Shown here: piece after piece, positions 1 through 8,466 of the stretch | How positions within the stretch are numbered: the stretch's first letter is position 1 | How the letters are laid out: every line of letters starts with the position of its first letter | Source of the DNA: Methylocystis silviterrae | GTDB taxonomy: Bacteria > Pseudomonadota > Alphaproteobacteria > Rhizobiales > Beijerinckiaceae | Direction: 5' to 3' | DNA length: 33,906 bases | NCBI RefSeq assembly: GCF_013350005.1 | Contig: NZ_JABVWW010000025.1 | Location: 1 to 33,906, forward strand | Made by a program: the position numbers and the translations under genes | The notes under the pieces: model-generated | Databases searched by the model: none | Told to the model about the DNA's origin: nothing | Seen by the model: only the letters and a program-made list of their open reading frames with translations

Positions 1-77
1 CTTGGTGCGACGGCTGTTCCGATGTCCGTGTTGCCAACGAAAAATCCAGCGGCAAACTTTATGACACAGTAAAACTA
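1..77. mobile_element. End of an insertion sequence running off the left edge
   Basis: Positions 59-77 are the exact reverse complement of 33831-33849 (TAGTTTTACTGTGTCATAA), and sequence outside the two copies differs. This fits the two ends of one IS with about 19-bp terminal inverted repeats, with the body outside the window. The repeat lies exactly where the narK-type reading frame stops looking like NarK, so it marks an insertion. I cannot name the family from 77 bases. Confidence 0.55.
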
Positions 78-178
78 ATGGGAATGCCGATGACGCCGAA
101 CATCAGCCAGACAGCAAAGCAAACGACAAACGCCCAAGTGGATACAGCTAGAACAAAGATGCTTCGCGAGCCCGGCAT
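59..178 (-). pseudogene. narK: narK-type nitrate/nitrite transporter, 5' stump
   Basis: The frame starts with ATG at 178 behind a GGAGG ribosome binding site. It encodes the first membrane helix of a major facilitator protein: residues around 8-33 are hydrophobic and end in FAVWLMFGVIGIPI, the N-terminal signature of NarK nitrate/nitrite porters. After about 35 codons the frame enters the IS inverted repeat and stops (TAA at 59-61). NarK proteins have 12 helices and over 400 residues, so only a stump remains. Its place beside a CopD-like gene and nnrS suggests that this locus once handled nitrate, nitrite and NO. The family call rests on about 30 residues. Confidence 0.55.
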
Positions 179-379
179 GAAGCCTCCAGCTTCCTAGCGC
201 CTCGGCGAAACGCCGCCACAAGTTCAAGCTACTCGTCGCAATCAGATAATTGATGACATACGAAAAACGGATCGAATCTTGTTAGAGCCTGGAAAATTCG
301 CCACAATCCAATTTCCATAATATCATGCAATGAACAAGCTTTCTGCTCAAGCATCATATTTGCCGCGGGACGGCGTCAA

Positions 380-859
380 TTATTCGAATAGCATGAGATC
401 ATGGCTGCCGGCGACGGCGCCAAGGACAGTGGCCAGACTCAATATCAGTAAAATGAGATGCAGCCTCTCGACCCGCGCGAATGCTGCTTCGGGGTCACTC
501 TTTGCGCGCGCCTGCAACCATCGATGCAAGATCAACGGCTCGGCGACGAACAGCATCACTGTGAAAATAAGCCACACAATAACCATGGCGTGCATCCACC
601 AATAGTTCACCGACAGAAAGCGGTCCCAAAGATCGAGCCGCATCAGCATGTATAATCCAGTCAATCCAGCAAGCAGCGTGGTGATCCGAGCCTGCCAGGC
701 AAACCGCCGTTCGATGGCGTCGAAGAAAGTCAATCGCTCTTCGGGAGACTTGAAGCGACGAACTGCGGGAAGCAAGATGGTCGTCACAAAACTCACGCCG
801 CCGATCCAGACGACGACGGCGAGAACATGCAGTGCACGCGCAATCGCAATCTCATCCAT
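380..859 (-). CDS. CopD-like four-helix membrane protein
   Basis: A 159-residue integral membrane protein whose ATG follows GGGAGG by seven bases. Four hydrophobic helices are visible, at about residues 7-30, 58-78, 88-110 and 134-152. The first carries ALHVLAVVVWIGG, with a histidine inside the membrane, and the third contains WWMHAMVIVWLIF. Helix-embedded histidines of this kind occur in CopD-like and related haem- or copper-associated membrane proteins. The gene is divergent from nnrS with a 119-bp gap, and proteins of this kind often neighbour NnrS, which suggests a role in NO, haem or copper handling at the membrane. No biochemical function can be assigned from sequence alone. Confidence 0.6.
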   Translation of the reverse strand: MDEIAIARALHVLAVVVWIGGVSFVTTILLPAVRRFKSPEERLTFFDAIERRFAWQARITTLLAGLTGLYMLMRLDLWDRFLSVNYWWMHAMVIVWLIFTVMLFVAEPLILHRWLQARAKSDPEAAFARVERLHLILLILSLATVLGAVAGSHDLMLFE

Positions 860-978
860 CGGCGCCTCCCGAGTTCGAACCTCGCGCCGGTTTTCGCAAA
901 AGTGGAGGAACGAGGTCGCGCCCTCGACATTTTAGGCGATGAAACATAGAGATGCGGCGTAGGAGGTCCGGCGACGTC

Positions 979-2187
979 ATGGCTGCAATTCCCCGCTACC
1001 GCCCGCAGGCCGGCCCCGCCGTGCTTTCGGCCGGATTTCGCCCGTTCTTCCTCGTTTCGGCGCTCTGGGCGTTCCTTGTCATCCCGATCTGGATCGCCTT
1101 TTTTGCCGGGCATGGTCAAGTGCCGACAGCGCTTCCGCCGGTTGTCTGGCATGTACATGAGATGGTCTTCGGCTTCGGCGCGGCGACGGTTGCTGGGTTC
1201 CTCTTGACTGCAATCCCGAACTGGACGGGGCGTATGCCTCTACAGGGCGGGCCGCTCGCCTTGCTCGTGCTGCTCTGGGCGGTTGGACGGATTGCCGTCC
1301 TGTTTTCCGCGAAGATCGGCGTCGATAGCGCGGCTGCTCTCGATCTCGCGTTCCCGATTCTGTTCCTTCTCGTAGTCGCCCGAGAGATCATCGCGGGACG
1401 AAATTGGCGTAATCTGCCGATGCTGGGCGCGCTCCTGTTTCTGCTCCTCGGCAACCTGCTCGTGCATTTCGAGTCGGTGGGGATTGCCAGGACCGCCGAA
1501 CTCGGCAATCGGCTTGGCGTCGCCACGCTACTCATGCTCATCAGCTTCATCGGCGGCCGCATTGTCCCGAGCTTTACGCGCAATTGGCTCGCCAAGGAGC
1601 AGCCCGGAGTCGCCATGCCGGCGGCGTTCGACGTTGTCGATCGCACCGTCCTTGCTGTGACGGGCCTGGCGCTGGCGGTCTGGACGTTGACGCCCGAAGG
1701 GGTAGCGACGCCCTGGATCGAGCTTGCCGCCGGTCTCATGCTCGGCGTGCGTCTAGCGCGTTGGCGCGGCGAAGCGACATTGCGCGAACCGCTTCTATGG
1801 GTATTGCATCTTGGCTACGGATGGCTATCGCTCGGTTTCTTACTCCTCGCGTTCAACAACCTACTTCCATTGCTGCCGCAGACCACGGCCCTGCATGCGC
1901 TCACAGTCGGAGCAATCGGGACCATGATTCTCGCGGTCATGACGCGAGCGTCGCTCGGCCACACGGGGCGTCCGCTGGTCGCCGGACCAGGTACGACGGC
2001 GATCTACGTATTGGTGACGCTCGCCGCTATTCTACGTCTTCTCGCGCCGCTCGATAGCGCGTGGTACCTGCTCATGCTGTCCCTCGCCGGAGCGGCTTGG
2101 AGCGCTGCATTCGGGCTCTTCGTGTTGCTATATGCGCGGCCGCTCGTGCGGCCTCGTGTCATTGGCGAGGATGCACGGCCGATCTGA
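979..2187 (+). CDS. nnrS: NnrS family membrane protein (NO stress/denitrification)
   Basis: A 402-residue polytopic membrane protein of the NnrS family. NnrS proteins contain haem and copper and protect cells from nitric oxide; they are commonly encoded with denitrification genes. Family marks are the opening PAVLSAGFRPFFLVSALWA, the motif WHVHEMVFGFGAATVAGFLLTAIPNWTG, and MTRASLGHTGRPL near residue 320. About a dozen hydrophobic segments are visible. An in-frame ATG lies at 952, but the start at 979 is preferred: AGGAGG lies at 961-966 and the protein then begins where family members begin. The CopD-like gene lies head to head upstream. I see no convincing FNR/NNR box in the shared promoter region. 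Confidence 0.9.
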   Translation: MAAIPRYRPQAGPAVLSAGFRPFFLVSALWAFLVIPIWIAFFAGHGQVPTALPPVVWHVHEMVFGFGAATVAGFLLTAIPNWTGRMPLQGGPLALLVLLWAVGRIAVLFSAKIGVDSAAALDLAFPILFLLVVAREIIAGRNWRNLPMLGALLFLLLGNLLVHFESVGIARTAELGNRLGVATLLMLISFIGGRIVPSFTRNWLAKEQPGVAMPAAFDVVDRTVLAVTGLALAVWTLTPEGVATPWIELAAGLMLGVRLARWRGEATLREPLLWVLHLGYGWLSLGFLLLAFNNLLPLLPQTTALHALTVGAIGTMILAVMTRASLGHTGRPLVAGPGTTAIYVLVTLAAILRLLAPLDSAWYLLMLSLAGAAWSAAFGLFVLLYARPLVRPRVIGEDARPI

Positions 2188-2526
2188 CCACGCCGGATGA
2201 ATTTGCTCCACCGGCGTTTGCGGGAGGAGCGTACGACAGCCTTGGTCTACCCATCACTGTCATGTGAACTTGCGCAAACGCACCTCGCGCCCGCTGCCAG
2301 CATTGGGGCGGTATCCGACGGCTCTAGTCAGCGGGTCTTCGCCAATTGAGTGGCGCTCGTCGAGGCCGCGCTACTGATCGCCATTGCGCACGTCACTCGG
2401 CGTCCATATTTTCCTCAAAGGACATCCTGCAAAACGCTGCGGGAGCTTGATGGAAGCTTTTCGACTCGCGGCCGAGGCACCGAGGTTAGGCTTGCCGCCA
2501 TAAGGGATCGAACGCCCATCGAAAGC
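2188..2526. other. Gene-poor spacer between nnrS and the DUF4142 gene
   Basis: 339 bp between two convergent genes. No frame with a ribosome binding site or family resemblance is seen, and I found no T-tailed hairpin. It probably holds only the 3' ends of both transcripts. Confidence 0.5.
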
Positions 2527-3054
2527 CTACTTCAGCTGGCCAACGAGATGCTCGGCGTGCTGCTGATGTTCCTTAAACAGCTTGAGGCCGGTTTCAAGCA
2601 GGCTCTTCAATTCACCGTTTTGGGCGTCGGGGATGAGCACGGTTGCAAGCGCCCCGTTGACGGTCTGATGATAGGCGACTTCGTTCTGCGCGTACGCCTT
2701 GTCAAAGGCGGATCCGCTCAGCTTCGACAATTCCTCGCGCTTCTTGGCGGCGCCTTCCGTCAGAGATTTACTGGTCTCATTGTCTTCAGGCTTAACCTTT
2801 AGCTTTTCGACTAAGGCAAGCGCCTGCTTGTTGACTGCAGTGTGATCGCGGACCATTTCCTCAGCAAAGTCCTTGACGGTTTTGTTCTGCGATGTTTTCA
2901 GCGCGAGCTCTGCGGCCGCGATGTCGAGTTGCCCTGCAGTATACGCGATATGCGCAATTTGCGGATCGGTTGGTTTGGCTGCAGTTTGAGCCATTGCCCC
3001 AGACGCTGCGAAGCTCAATGTGACGGCGAGCAAAAGACGCGGACTACGGATCAT
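2527..3054 (-). CDS. Secreted DUF4142 family protein
   Basis: A 175-residue exported protein. Residues 1-22 form a signal peptide (RSPRLLLAVTLSFAASGAMA, cut before QTAAK). The mature part is nearly all helical and has the DUF4142 pattern: DPQIAHIAYTAGQLDIAAAE, then KDFAEEMVRDHTAVN, and a C-terminal HQQHAEHL. The family has a ferritin-like four-helix look and is common in stress-induced periplasmic proteins of alphaproteobacteria; its activity is unknown. AAGGAG precedes the ATG. The gene is divergent from the ECF sigma gene at 3211, and the 156-bp shared interval could let that sigma factor control it. That regulatory link is inference. Confidence 0.85.
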   Translation of the reverse strand: MIRSPRLLLAVTLSFAASGAMAQTAAKPTDPQIAHIAYTAGQLDIAAAELALKTSQNKTVKDFAEEMVRDHTAVNKQALALVEKLKVKPEDNETSKSLTEGAAKKREELSKLSGSAFDKAYAQNEVAYHQTVNGALATVLIPDAQNGELKSLLETGLKLFKEHQQHAEHLVGQLK

Positions 3055-3210
3055 GTTGGTGTCTCCTTAAAATATCGACTTCCCGCGCATGCGGGGGATG
3101 GCGCTTTATTAGATGCAGGGACGATCCAAAGGTTCGCGATAAATTTTGCGGGAACCTTTCTCGTCCCGGCGCATCCAACGGATATTGGAATGAATGTCGG
3201 AAGGGCTGCA

Positions 3211-3909
3211 ATGAAAAATACCCAGGCAAGAATCGTGGACGCAGAGTGGAGGGGGTTGGCCGATGTCGACATCGTCGCGCATGTGGTCACAGGCGATGCC
3301 GGAGCTTTTGCCGAACTCATGCGGCGCTACAACCGCAAACTCTATCGTACCGCGAGGGCCATGACGGGCGATAATGGCGAGGCCGAGGATATTGTACAGG
3401 AAGCTTGGATGCGCGCCTACGCTCATATCGCGGATTTCCGCAATGAATCCGCGATTTCCACTTGGTTGGTCCGCATTGTCCTGAACGAGGCGCTTGGACG
3501 AAAACGGCGTGCTAGGTCGACCGTAGAATTGGACGAGACAAACGAGCGTCAAATGTCGAGCGTGATCATGCTTCCCAGCTGCGGGGCCAATCCCGAAAGC
3601 TCAATGTCGAGGACCCAGGTTCGGCATTTGCTCGAGCGGACGATCGATACGCTTCCACCTGACTTCCGCACGGTTTTCGTCTTGCGCAGCGTTGAAGAAA
3701 TGTCCGGTGCCGAAGTCGCGCAACAGCTCGGGATTCCGGAAGCCACTGTCAAAACCAGGCTACATCGCGCCCGCGCGTTGATACGTCAGGAGCTTGAGAA
3801 AAACGTCCTGATTGCTCTCTCCGACGTGTTCCCCTTCGATGGCGCGCGATGCAAAGAACTGTCCAATCGTGTGATGGCCAGAATCGGACTGTTGCAAGAT
3901 AAGAGTTAG
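3211..3909 (+). CDS. ECF-type RNA polymerase sigma factor
   Basis: A 232-residue sigma-70 family protein with regions 2 and 4 only. Region 2 (about residues 27-95) carries FAELMRRYNRKLYRTARAM, EAEDIVQEAWMRAYAHI and the aromatic-rich ISTWLVRIVLNEA. Region 4 (about 145-200) carries LPPDFRTVFVLRSVEEMSGAEVAQQLGIPEATVKTRLHRAR, a helix-turn-helix that reads the -35 element. The open frame extends upstream, but the ATG at 3211 has GGAAGGG seven bases before it; an ATG at 3190 is the alternative. No anti-sigma gene follows directly. Divergent DUF4142 and downstream Rieske-FAD genes are likely targets by position only. Confidence 0.88.
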   Translation: MKNTQARIVDAEWRGLADVDIVAHVVTGDAGAFAELMRRYNRKLYRTARAMTGDNGEAEDIVQEAWMRAYAHIADFRNESAISTWLVRIVLNEALGRKRRARSTVELDETNERQMSSVIMLPSCGANPESSMSRTQVRHLLERTIDTLPPDFRTVFVLRSVEEMSGAEVAQQLGIPEATVKTRLHRARALIRQELEKNVLIALSDVFPFDGARCKELSNRVMARIGLLQDKS

Positions 3910-4136
3910 AATTTGTACCGTCTCCATCCCAAAAGAAACATACATACCTGACTTCGACCGCGATTCGGAGCTGGTTCACAGACAGTTTATCTAAAGTCGG
4001 TAACAACTAGGTAAAACCACTCTCGATTTGTGCAGCTTCGCCTGCGGCGTTCCTTCTGGTGATCGGCGCGCCGGAAACGCACCCGTTGTGGTGTCTAACA
4101 TGCGATGTCGTCGATTGATCACCTATGGAGACGGAA

Positions 4137-5672
4137 ATGACTGAAGAGCAGGCTGGACCGAGCGGTCCCGATCTGACGCTGGGTGTGGCGCTCGCTGAGC
4201 TTGTCGACAGCGGAAAATTGGTTGGCCATGTCGGCGATGAAGAAGTGCTCCTCGTCCATAGCGAAAAAGAAGTGTTCGCTGTCGGGGCTCATTGCACGCA
4301 TTACCACGCGCCTCTCGTCGACGGGTTCGTCGTTGACCACAGCCTGCGTTGTCCCTGGCACCATGCCTGTTTCGACCTGCGCACTGGAGAAGCCTTACGA
4401 GCTCCGGCTCTCGATCCTATCGCGTGCTGGTCGGTTGAGCAGCGTGACGGCAAAATCTTCGTGCAAAGAAAGCACGAAGCGGCGGCGCCGACGCTGCACG
4501 CCGCGACATCCGGAAAGACCCCCAAAAACATCGTAATCGTCGGCGGTGGCGCGGCGGGATTCGCGGCGGCCGAGCGATTACGCCGTGAGAATTATCGAGG
4601 AAGCATCATTATGTTGAGCAATGAGGATGTTGCGCCGATCGACCGGCCTAATTTGTCCAAAGATTATCTCGCAGAAAATGCGCCTGAAGAATGGCTTCCA
4701 CTGAGACCTGATAATTTCTATTCCGAGCATGACATCGAACTTCGGCTTGGGGCCAATGCGACCCGCATTGACGCGCGTTTGCGTGAGGTCGCCCTCGCGG
4801 ATGGGAGCAGGCTTTCCTACGATCGCCTGTTGATCGCGACTGGCTCCGAACCTATCCGCCTGTCGATTTCAGGCGCGAGTCTGCCGCATGTGCGCACATT
4901 ACGTTCGCTCGCTGATTGTCGGGCTATCATCAAACATGCCGAAACGGCACGCCGAGCGGTCGTGCTCGGCGCGAGCTTCATCGGACTCGAAGTTGCAGCG
5001 TCTTTGCGCGCTCGTGGGATTGACGTCCATGTGATCGCTCCGGAGAAAAAGCCGATGGAGCGTATTTTTGGCTCTCAAATGGGCGATTTCGTGCGTGCGC
5101 TCCACGAGGAGCATGGTGTCGTTTTTCATCTTGAAGATGTTGCGAACGCCATCGACGAGAAACGGGTAACGCTGGGAAGCGGTCGCGTGCTCGAGGCGGA
5201 TCTCGTGGTTGTCGGCGTCGGAGTGCGACCGCGGATCGAACTCGCGGAAATGGCCGGTCTCGCCATCGATCGCGGGATCGTCGTGGACTCTTATCTCGAA
5301 ACGAACATCCCGGGGATCTTCGCGGCCGGCGATGTCGCGCGCTGGCCCGATCGCTACACTGGCGAGAACATTCGTGTCGAGCATTGGGTCGTTGCCGAAC
5401 GGCAAGGACGAACCGCGGCGCTCAACATACTCGGACAGCGCGAAGAATTTACTGCCGTTCCGTTCTTCTGGAGCCAACATTACGATGTTCCGATTAACTA
5501 TGTCGGTCATGCGGAGAAATGGGACGAACTCCAGATCGAGGGCGACATCGCAAGCAAGGATTGTCTTGTGCACTTCAAGCGCAACAGGCGCACGCTCGCC
5601 GTTGCCTCGATCTTCCGAGATATTGAGAGTCTGCAAGCTGAAATAACGATGGAACAAATCGGCGCCAGCTGA
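4137..5672 (+). CDS. Rieske-FAD/NAD(P) oxidoreductase fusion (AIFM3/Nfrl-like)
   Basis: A 511-residue fusion. An N-terminal Rieske [2Fe-2S] domain (about residues 10-112) has both ligand pairs: C53-x-H55 and C72-x2-H75 in RCPWHHACFD. A pyridine nucleotide-disulphide oxidoreductase domain follows, with the FAD motif IVIVGGGAAGFAAAERL at about 132, the NAD(P)H motif VVLGASFIGLEVAASL near 278, and the second FAD motif IPGIFAAGDVARW. This matches apoptosis-inducing-factor-like ferredoxin reductases with a built-in Rieske domain, which pass electrons from NAD(P)H through FAD to the cluster. The electron acceptor is unknown. The start at 4137 has GGAG five bases upstream; ATG 4125 is in frame but lacks a clear site. 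No signal peptide, so cytoplasmic. Confidence 0.9.
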   Translation: MTEEQAGPSGPDLTLGVALAELVDSGKLVGHVGDEEVLLVHSEKEVFAVGAHCTHYHAPLVDGFVVDHSLRCPWHHACFDLRTGEALRAPALDPIACWSVEQRDGKIFVQRKHEAAAPTLHAATSGKTPKNIVIVGGGAAGFAAAERLRRENYRGSIIMLSNEDVAPIDRPNLSKDYLAENAPEEWLPLRPDNFYSEHDIELRLGANATRIDARLREVALADGSRLSYDRLLIATGSEPIRLSISGASLPHVRTLRSLADCRAIIKHAETARRAVVLGASFIGLEVAASLRARGIDVHVIAPEKKPMERIFGSQMGDFVRALHEEHGVVFHLEDVANAIDEKRVTLGSGRVLEADLVVVGVGVRPRIELAEMAGLAIDRGIVVDSYLETNIPGIFAAGDVARWPDRYTGENIRVEHWVVAERQGRTAALNILGQREEFTAVPFFWSQHYDVPINYVGHAEKWDELQIEGDIASKDCLVHFKRNRRTLAVASIFRDIESLQAEITMEQIGAS

Positions 5673-5730
5673 ATCATCCACAACTTGGTAAGTTCTTGCT
5701 CGACGGTTGTGGTGTCCAAGACGGAGCGAT

Positions 5731-5763
5731 AAACCGGTCTTCCCCTTTTGCTGGGACCGGTTT
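5731..5763 (+). terminator. Hairpin after the Rieske-FAD gene
   Basis: A perfect 9-bp inverted repeat (AAACCGGTC at 5731-5739, GACCGGTTT at 5755-5763) encloses a 15-base loop, about 60 bp past the stop codon. Position and strength suit a transcript end, but a real T-tract is missing (GTTTGTTG follows), so intrinsic termination is uncertain. Confidence 0.45.
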
Positions 5764-5949
5764 GTTGCGCGGTTGAAACGATGCTTGATAAAGGAGGCCC
5801 CGACAAGAAACACCCGAGCTACGGAGGCTCGCGACGGTCCCGTTCCGACGCTTGCATCCGATGATGATCCGAGGCAGCGGCACGCCGCACCCTGACATGG
5901 CCTTCGCGCCGTCCAGAAGAATGGAGCCGCCGCCCGGAGCTTGGCCGCC

Positions 5950-6627
5950 GATGCGTACTACTGCATCATGGTCAGGGTCCTTCGATCCTCCGCATACAAG
6001 TATGTGACGCGGTGATAACCCGCGTCTTTGGTGAACTCCCCTCGGAACGTTGAAATCCAGCGATCGCCTCCACTACAATGGCGGCCTGGTTCTACGGGTG
6101 CTACCGCGAACGTTTATCAGCGAGGCGTCGAAAAAAAGCGGTGTAGCAAATGAACCCTTGACTAAGACAACCCCATACAAGTCAGGGTCCTTTCCTCCGC
6201 CGGAATTACCCGACATCAACGGTCATACAACCCTGTCCGACTCCCGCCCGATCCACCGCCAACAGCGGTGTTGAAGCCGCGACCTCCGATCCAAACGGGC
6301 CTCCCCCGATTACCCGCATCACCCTTCCAACGTGCTGTGCCCACTACCCCGATGAATTGGTCCGGGTGCATCTGTCGATTGCTTCCCCGTCCACGCGGCC
6401 TTCCCCGTTATTCAGGCGGGTCGGCATCCATACCTTCACTTTCGAGGCCTCCTCGGACTTCACTCACGTTACGGCCCCTTGGATTGCTCAACCGCCCAAG
6501 GCGGCCTTTGTCACGAGGCTCCGATCCGGCAAGTTACCCAGCCAAACCGCTCGTCAGCTACCAGATCAATCGACAACTCTCTGGGTGGAACCTGCCTCCA
6601 CTGGTGACACGCGCCGTTGGGGCGCAC
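5950..6627 (-). ncRNA. Possible group II intron RNA remnant (5' domains)
   Basis: No protein-like frame covers this stretch, yet read on the minus strand it looks like structured RNA. It opens with GTGCG at 6627-6623, the conserved 5' end of group II introns. Short GC hairpins follow, such as ACGCGG/CCGCGT around 6007-6025. A motif (AAGGACCCTGAC) occurs twice, at 5971-5983 and 6182-6194, each next to a GCGGAGGA and CTTGTATG block. No reverse transcriptase frame and no clear domain V are found, so any intron is truncated. The left boundary is arbitrary. A conserved spacer of a mobile element is the alternative. Confidence 0.32.
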
Positions 6628-6939
6628 TGAATAGGATGGGCTAGTCGCCACTTGATGAAAGTTCAGGGGCAAGTCACGAATCATCAAAAAAGGCGGTGCC
6701 TATTAAGTAAGATTTCTTTGCGAGCGAGCATCTAAATCGTGACCCCACGAGAAAGGCGAAGCTTGTTCCTGTCCGCCACTTGCTTGAGGGCGAGCATGAA
6801 ATTAACTTGAGGAGACGCCAATCATTCTTCAGCCGCGCGCACGAGTGCCGTGGGGAAGACTCAGCGGCTACGGCGCTCGGTGCATCGACATCGTACCATC
6901 GGAACCCCCGAAATTCACGCTGGTGCGATGGCGGGGGCG
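6628..6939. other. Gene-poor stretch between intron-like RNA and small transposon gene
   Basis: 312 bp with no supportable gene. Open frames here lack ribosome binding sites and family resemblance. It is probably mobile-element debris, because relics of other elements lie on both sides. Confidence 0.4.
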
Positions 6940-7215
6940 CTACGTGTTGTTGCGCCCCCGCACCTGTTCTACGAAGCAGACGTGTACCCCGCCTTTCAAC
7001 CGACGCTGCAGCTCGACAAGCGCGGCCACGTCAACGCGCGGCGCGCCGATCGCCATGCCGGCGCAAACCACGGGATCGAACATCCAGCCGGCGATCGAAA
7101 TCGCGACGCCGGCCGGCCCTTGCACTTGAAGGAATGGGCCAGTTGCGCGCTGCTCAACCCGACGAATCAAAACATTGCTGCCGCAATATGGATGCCATCG
7201 GTAGTGGACTTCCAA
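6940..7215 (-). CDS. Small conserved protein of recombinase-type mobile elements
   Basis: A 91-residue protein beginning MEVHYRWHPYCGSNVLIRRV. The WHP(Y/W)-x-G opening, a VQGPAGVAISIAGWMFDPVVCAGM core and a hydrophobic LVEL stretch are features I associate with small proteins encoded beside site-specific recombinases in rhizobial mobile elements. A related relic (YPWHPWF start) occurs at 28528-29102 in this window. The role is unknown. No recombinase gene is left beside this copy, and an IS66 relic starts 24 bp past its start codon, so it is probably stranded. The last 15 residues look less conserved. Confidence 0.45.
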   Translation of the reverse strand: MEVHYRWHPYCGSNVLIRRVEQRATGPFLQVQGPAGVAISIAGWMFDPVVCAGMAIGAPRVDVAALVELQRRLKGGVHVCFVEQVRGRNNT

Positions 7216-7238
7216 TTCCTGACCGACATGGGCAGAAT

Positions 7239-7475
7239 GAACGGGTGATGGCCCTCAATAGGAAGAACGCTCTCTTCGCGGGTTCCGATGGCGGGGCTGA
7301 GAACTGGGCGATCGTTGCCTCGCTTATCGAGACCTGCAAGATCAATGGCGTCGATCCGCAAGCCTATATGGGCGACGTCCTCACGAAGATCGTCGACGGC
7401 CATCTCGCCAGCAAACTCGACGACCTCATGCCCTGGGCCTACGCGCAGCCGGTCGCACTCAAAGACGTGGCCTGA
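7239..7475 (+). pseudogene. IS66-family transposase TnpC, C-terminal fragment
   Basis: The last about 78 codons of an IS66 TnpC transposase: ALNRKNALFAGSDGGAENWAIVASLIETCKINGVDPQAYMGDVL followed by LDDLMPWAY, a diagnostic C-terminal block of that family. The rest (about 400 residues, including the catalytic DDE core) is absent; upstream sequence in this frame has no resemblance. The fragment ends at a TGA directly against a tniB fragment, so two different elements have been joined or one inserted into the other. Confidence 0.8.
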
Positions 7476-7888
7476 AAACAGCGCTTACAGAGCAACGCGT
7501 AATCCTCCAACTGTTGCGATATCTCAGCAACGAACTCAAAGCGTCGCTCGTTTGCCTCGGCGTGATGGATGCCCGCGACGCGATCGCAGGCGATACTCAA
7601 CTCTCGCGGCGTCTCGATCAAATCGTGCTGCCGCGATGGAAAGTAGAGGAAGAATTCCACGAGCTCATCAGCGCAGTTCTGCGAAGTTTGCCGATCAAAC
7701 AACCTTCAGCCCTATCGAGCCAGGGCTTGCGTCATCTCGCGCGTATCAGCGACGGGGTCACTGCGCGTGTTTTCGCCATACTCAACGAATTGGCAATCGA
7801 GGCGATCCGGGCAGGCGCCGAGCGCATCACCGATGAGGACATCGAGTCATGGAAACCTGCCATTGAGAAGGAAACCATGTTCGCGTGA
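7476..7888 (+). pseudogene. tniB: TniB-like transposition ATPase, C-terminal fragment
   Basis: The frame reads TALTEQRVILQLLRYLSNELKASLVCLGVMDARDAI, then LPRWKVEEEFHELISAVLRSLPIKQPSAL and ISDGVTARVFAILNELAIEAIRAG. This is the C-terminal half of TniB, the AAA+ ATPase of Tn402/Tn5053-type transposons. The Walker A and B part is missing because the frame enters the IS66 relic upstream. A GTG overlapping the stop (7885-7887) opens a 16-codon frame, MTPKQRKAF..., at the place of tniQ, and it stops at once. So a Tn402-like transposon once stood here and only a core fragment survives. Confidence 0.75.
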
Positions 7889-8044
7889 CGCCCAAGCAAA
7901 GAAAGGCATTTCAAATGAGACTCGGTCCAAAATAGTCTCACATGAAATGCTGCAAATCGGATCATTCATCCCGAGTCCCGGATTGAACTGCCAATCGACA
8001 GGACCCATGTTCGATCGATTGGCACAAACGAAATCGCTGGCGTG

Positions 8045-8401
8045 TCAGCACGCCTCGTTTCGCAAACGGTTGGCGCGGCTCTCGTCGCGATTTGCAACCG
8101 ACGCCCCAGAACCCCTCGAAGACTCAGTCCTGGTGATCGCCAGAACGTTGAAGTCCTTATCGAGGCGGAAGTCGTATTGGCCGCCCTTGCATTTCACGTC
8201 CTCGGCCTCCAGAACGCCCGACGCTTCCGATTCTTTCTCGTATTTTCCGCCTTCGCAACCCCAGGCACCGAGCGCTTGTTTGACCTTTGCAACCTCTGCA
8301 TCGGTCAGCTTCGCATCGGAGAAAGCGCCGGGACTGAACAGAACCGCTTCGCCGGGGAATGTGACGAGATAGTTTGGAATAACGTTTGAACCCGTCTTCA
8401 A
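8045..8401 (-). pseudogene. Small PepSY-like periplasmic protein, probably missing its signal peptide
   Basis: The middle of this 118-codon frame, AKLTDAEVAKVKQALGAWGCEGGKYEKESEASGVLEAEDVKCKGGQYDFRLDKDFNVLAI, looks like a small PepSY-like protein with two cysteines. Such proteins are normally exported, but upstream of this part there is no signal peptide, only a TTG start and about 24 unrelated residues. A stop lies 14 codons further up and there is no ribosome binding site. The 5' end was therefore probably replaced by a rearrangement. The C-terminal 25 residues are rich in Arg and Ser and may be read-through. It lies downstream of the first oxidase cassette on the same strand. Confidence 0.45.
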
Positions 8402-8466
8402 GACTGGGCCCCGGCTAACATTGGTTCCGACGCGTTTAGACTAATCCAAAGTGAAAGCGACATGGA

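Noticed and set aside
240-330. FNR/NNR-type box upstream of the narK stump
   Set aside because: Only one half-site (ATCAA/TTGAT near 251) is present; the other half does not match.
3151-3210. EcfG-type GGAAC promoter before the sigma gene
   Set aside because: GGAAC occurs at 3151-3155 but no CGTT at 16-17 bp follows.
4899-5813. 304-codon minus-strand frame
   Set aside because: Antisense to the Rieske-FAD gene, with no recognisable motif.
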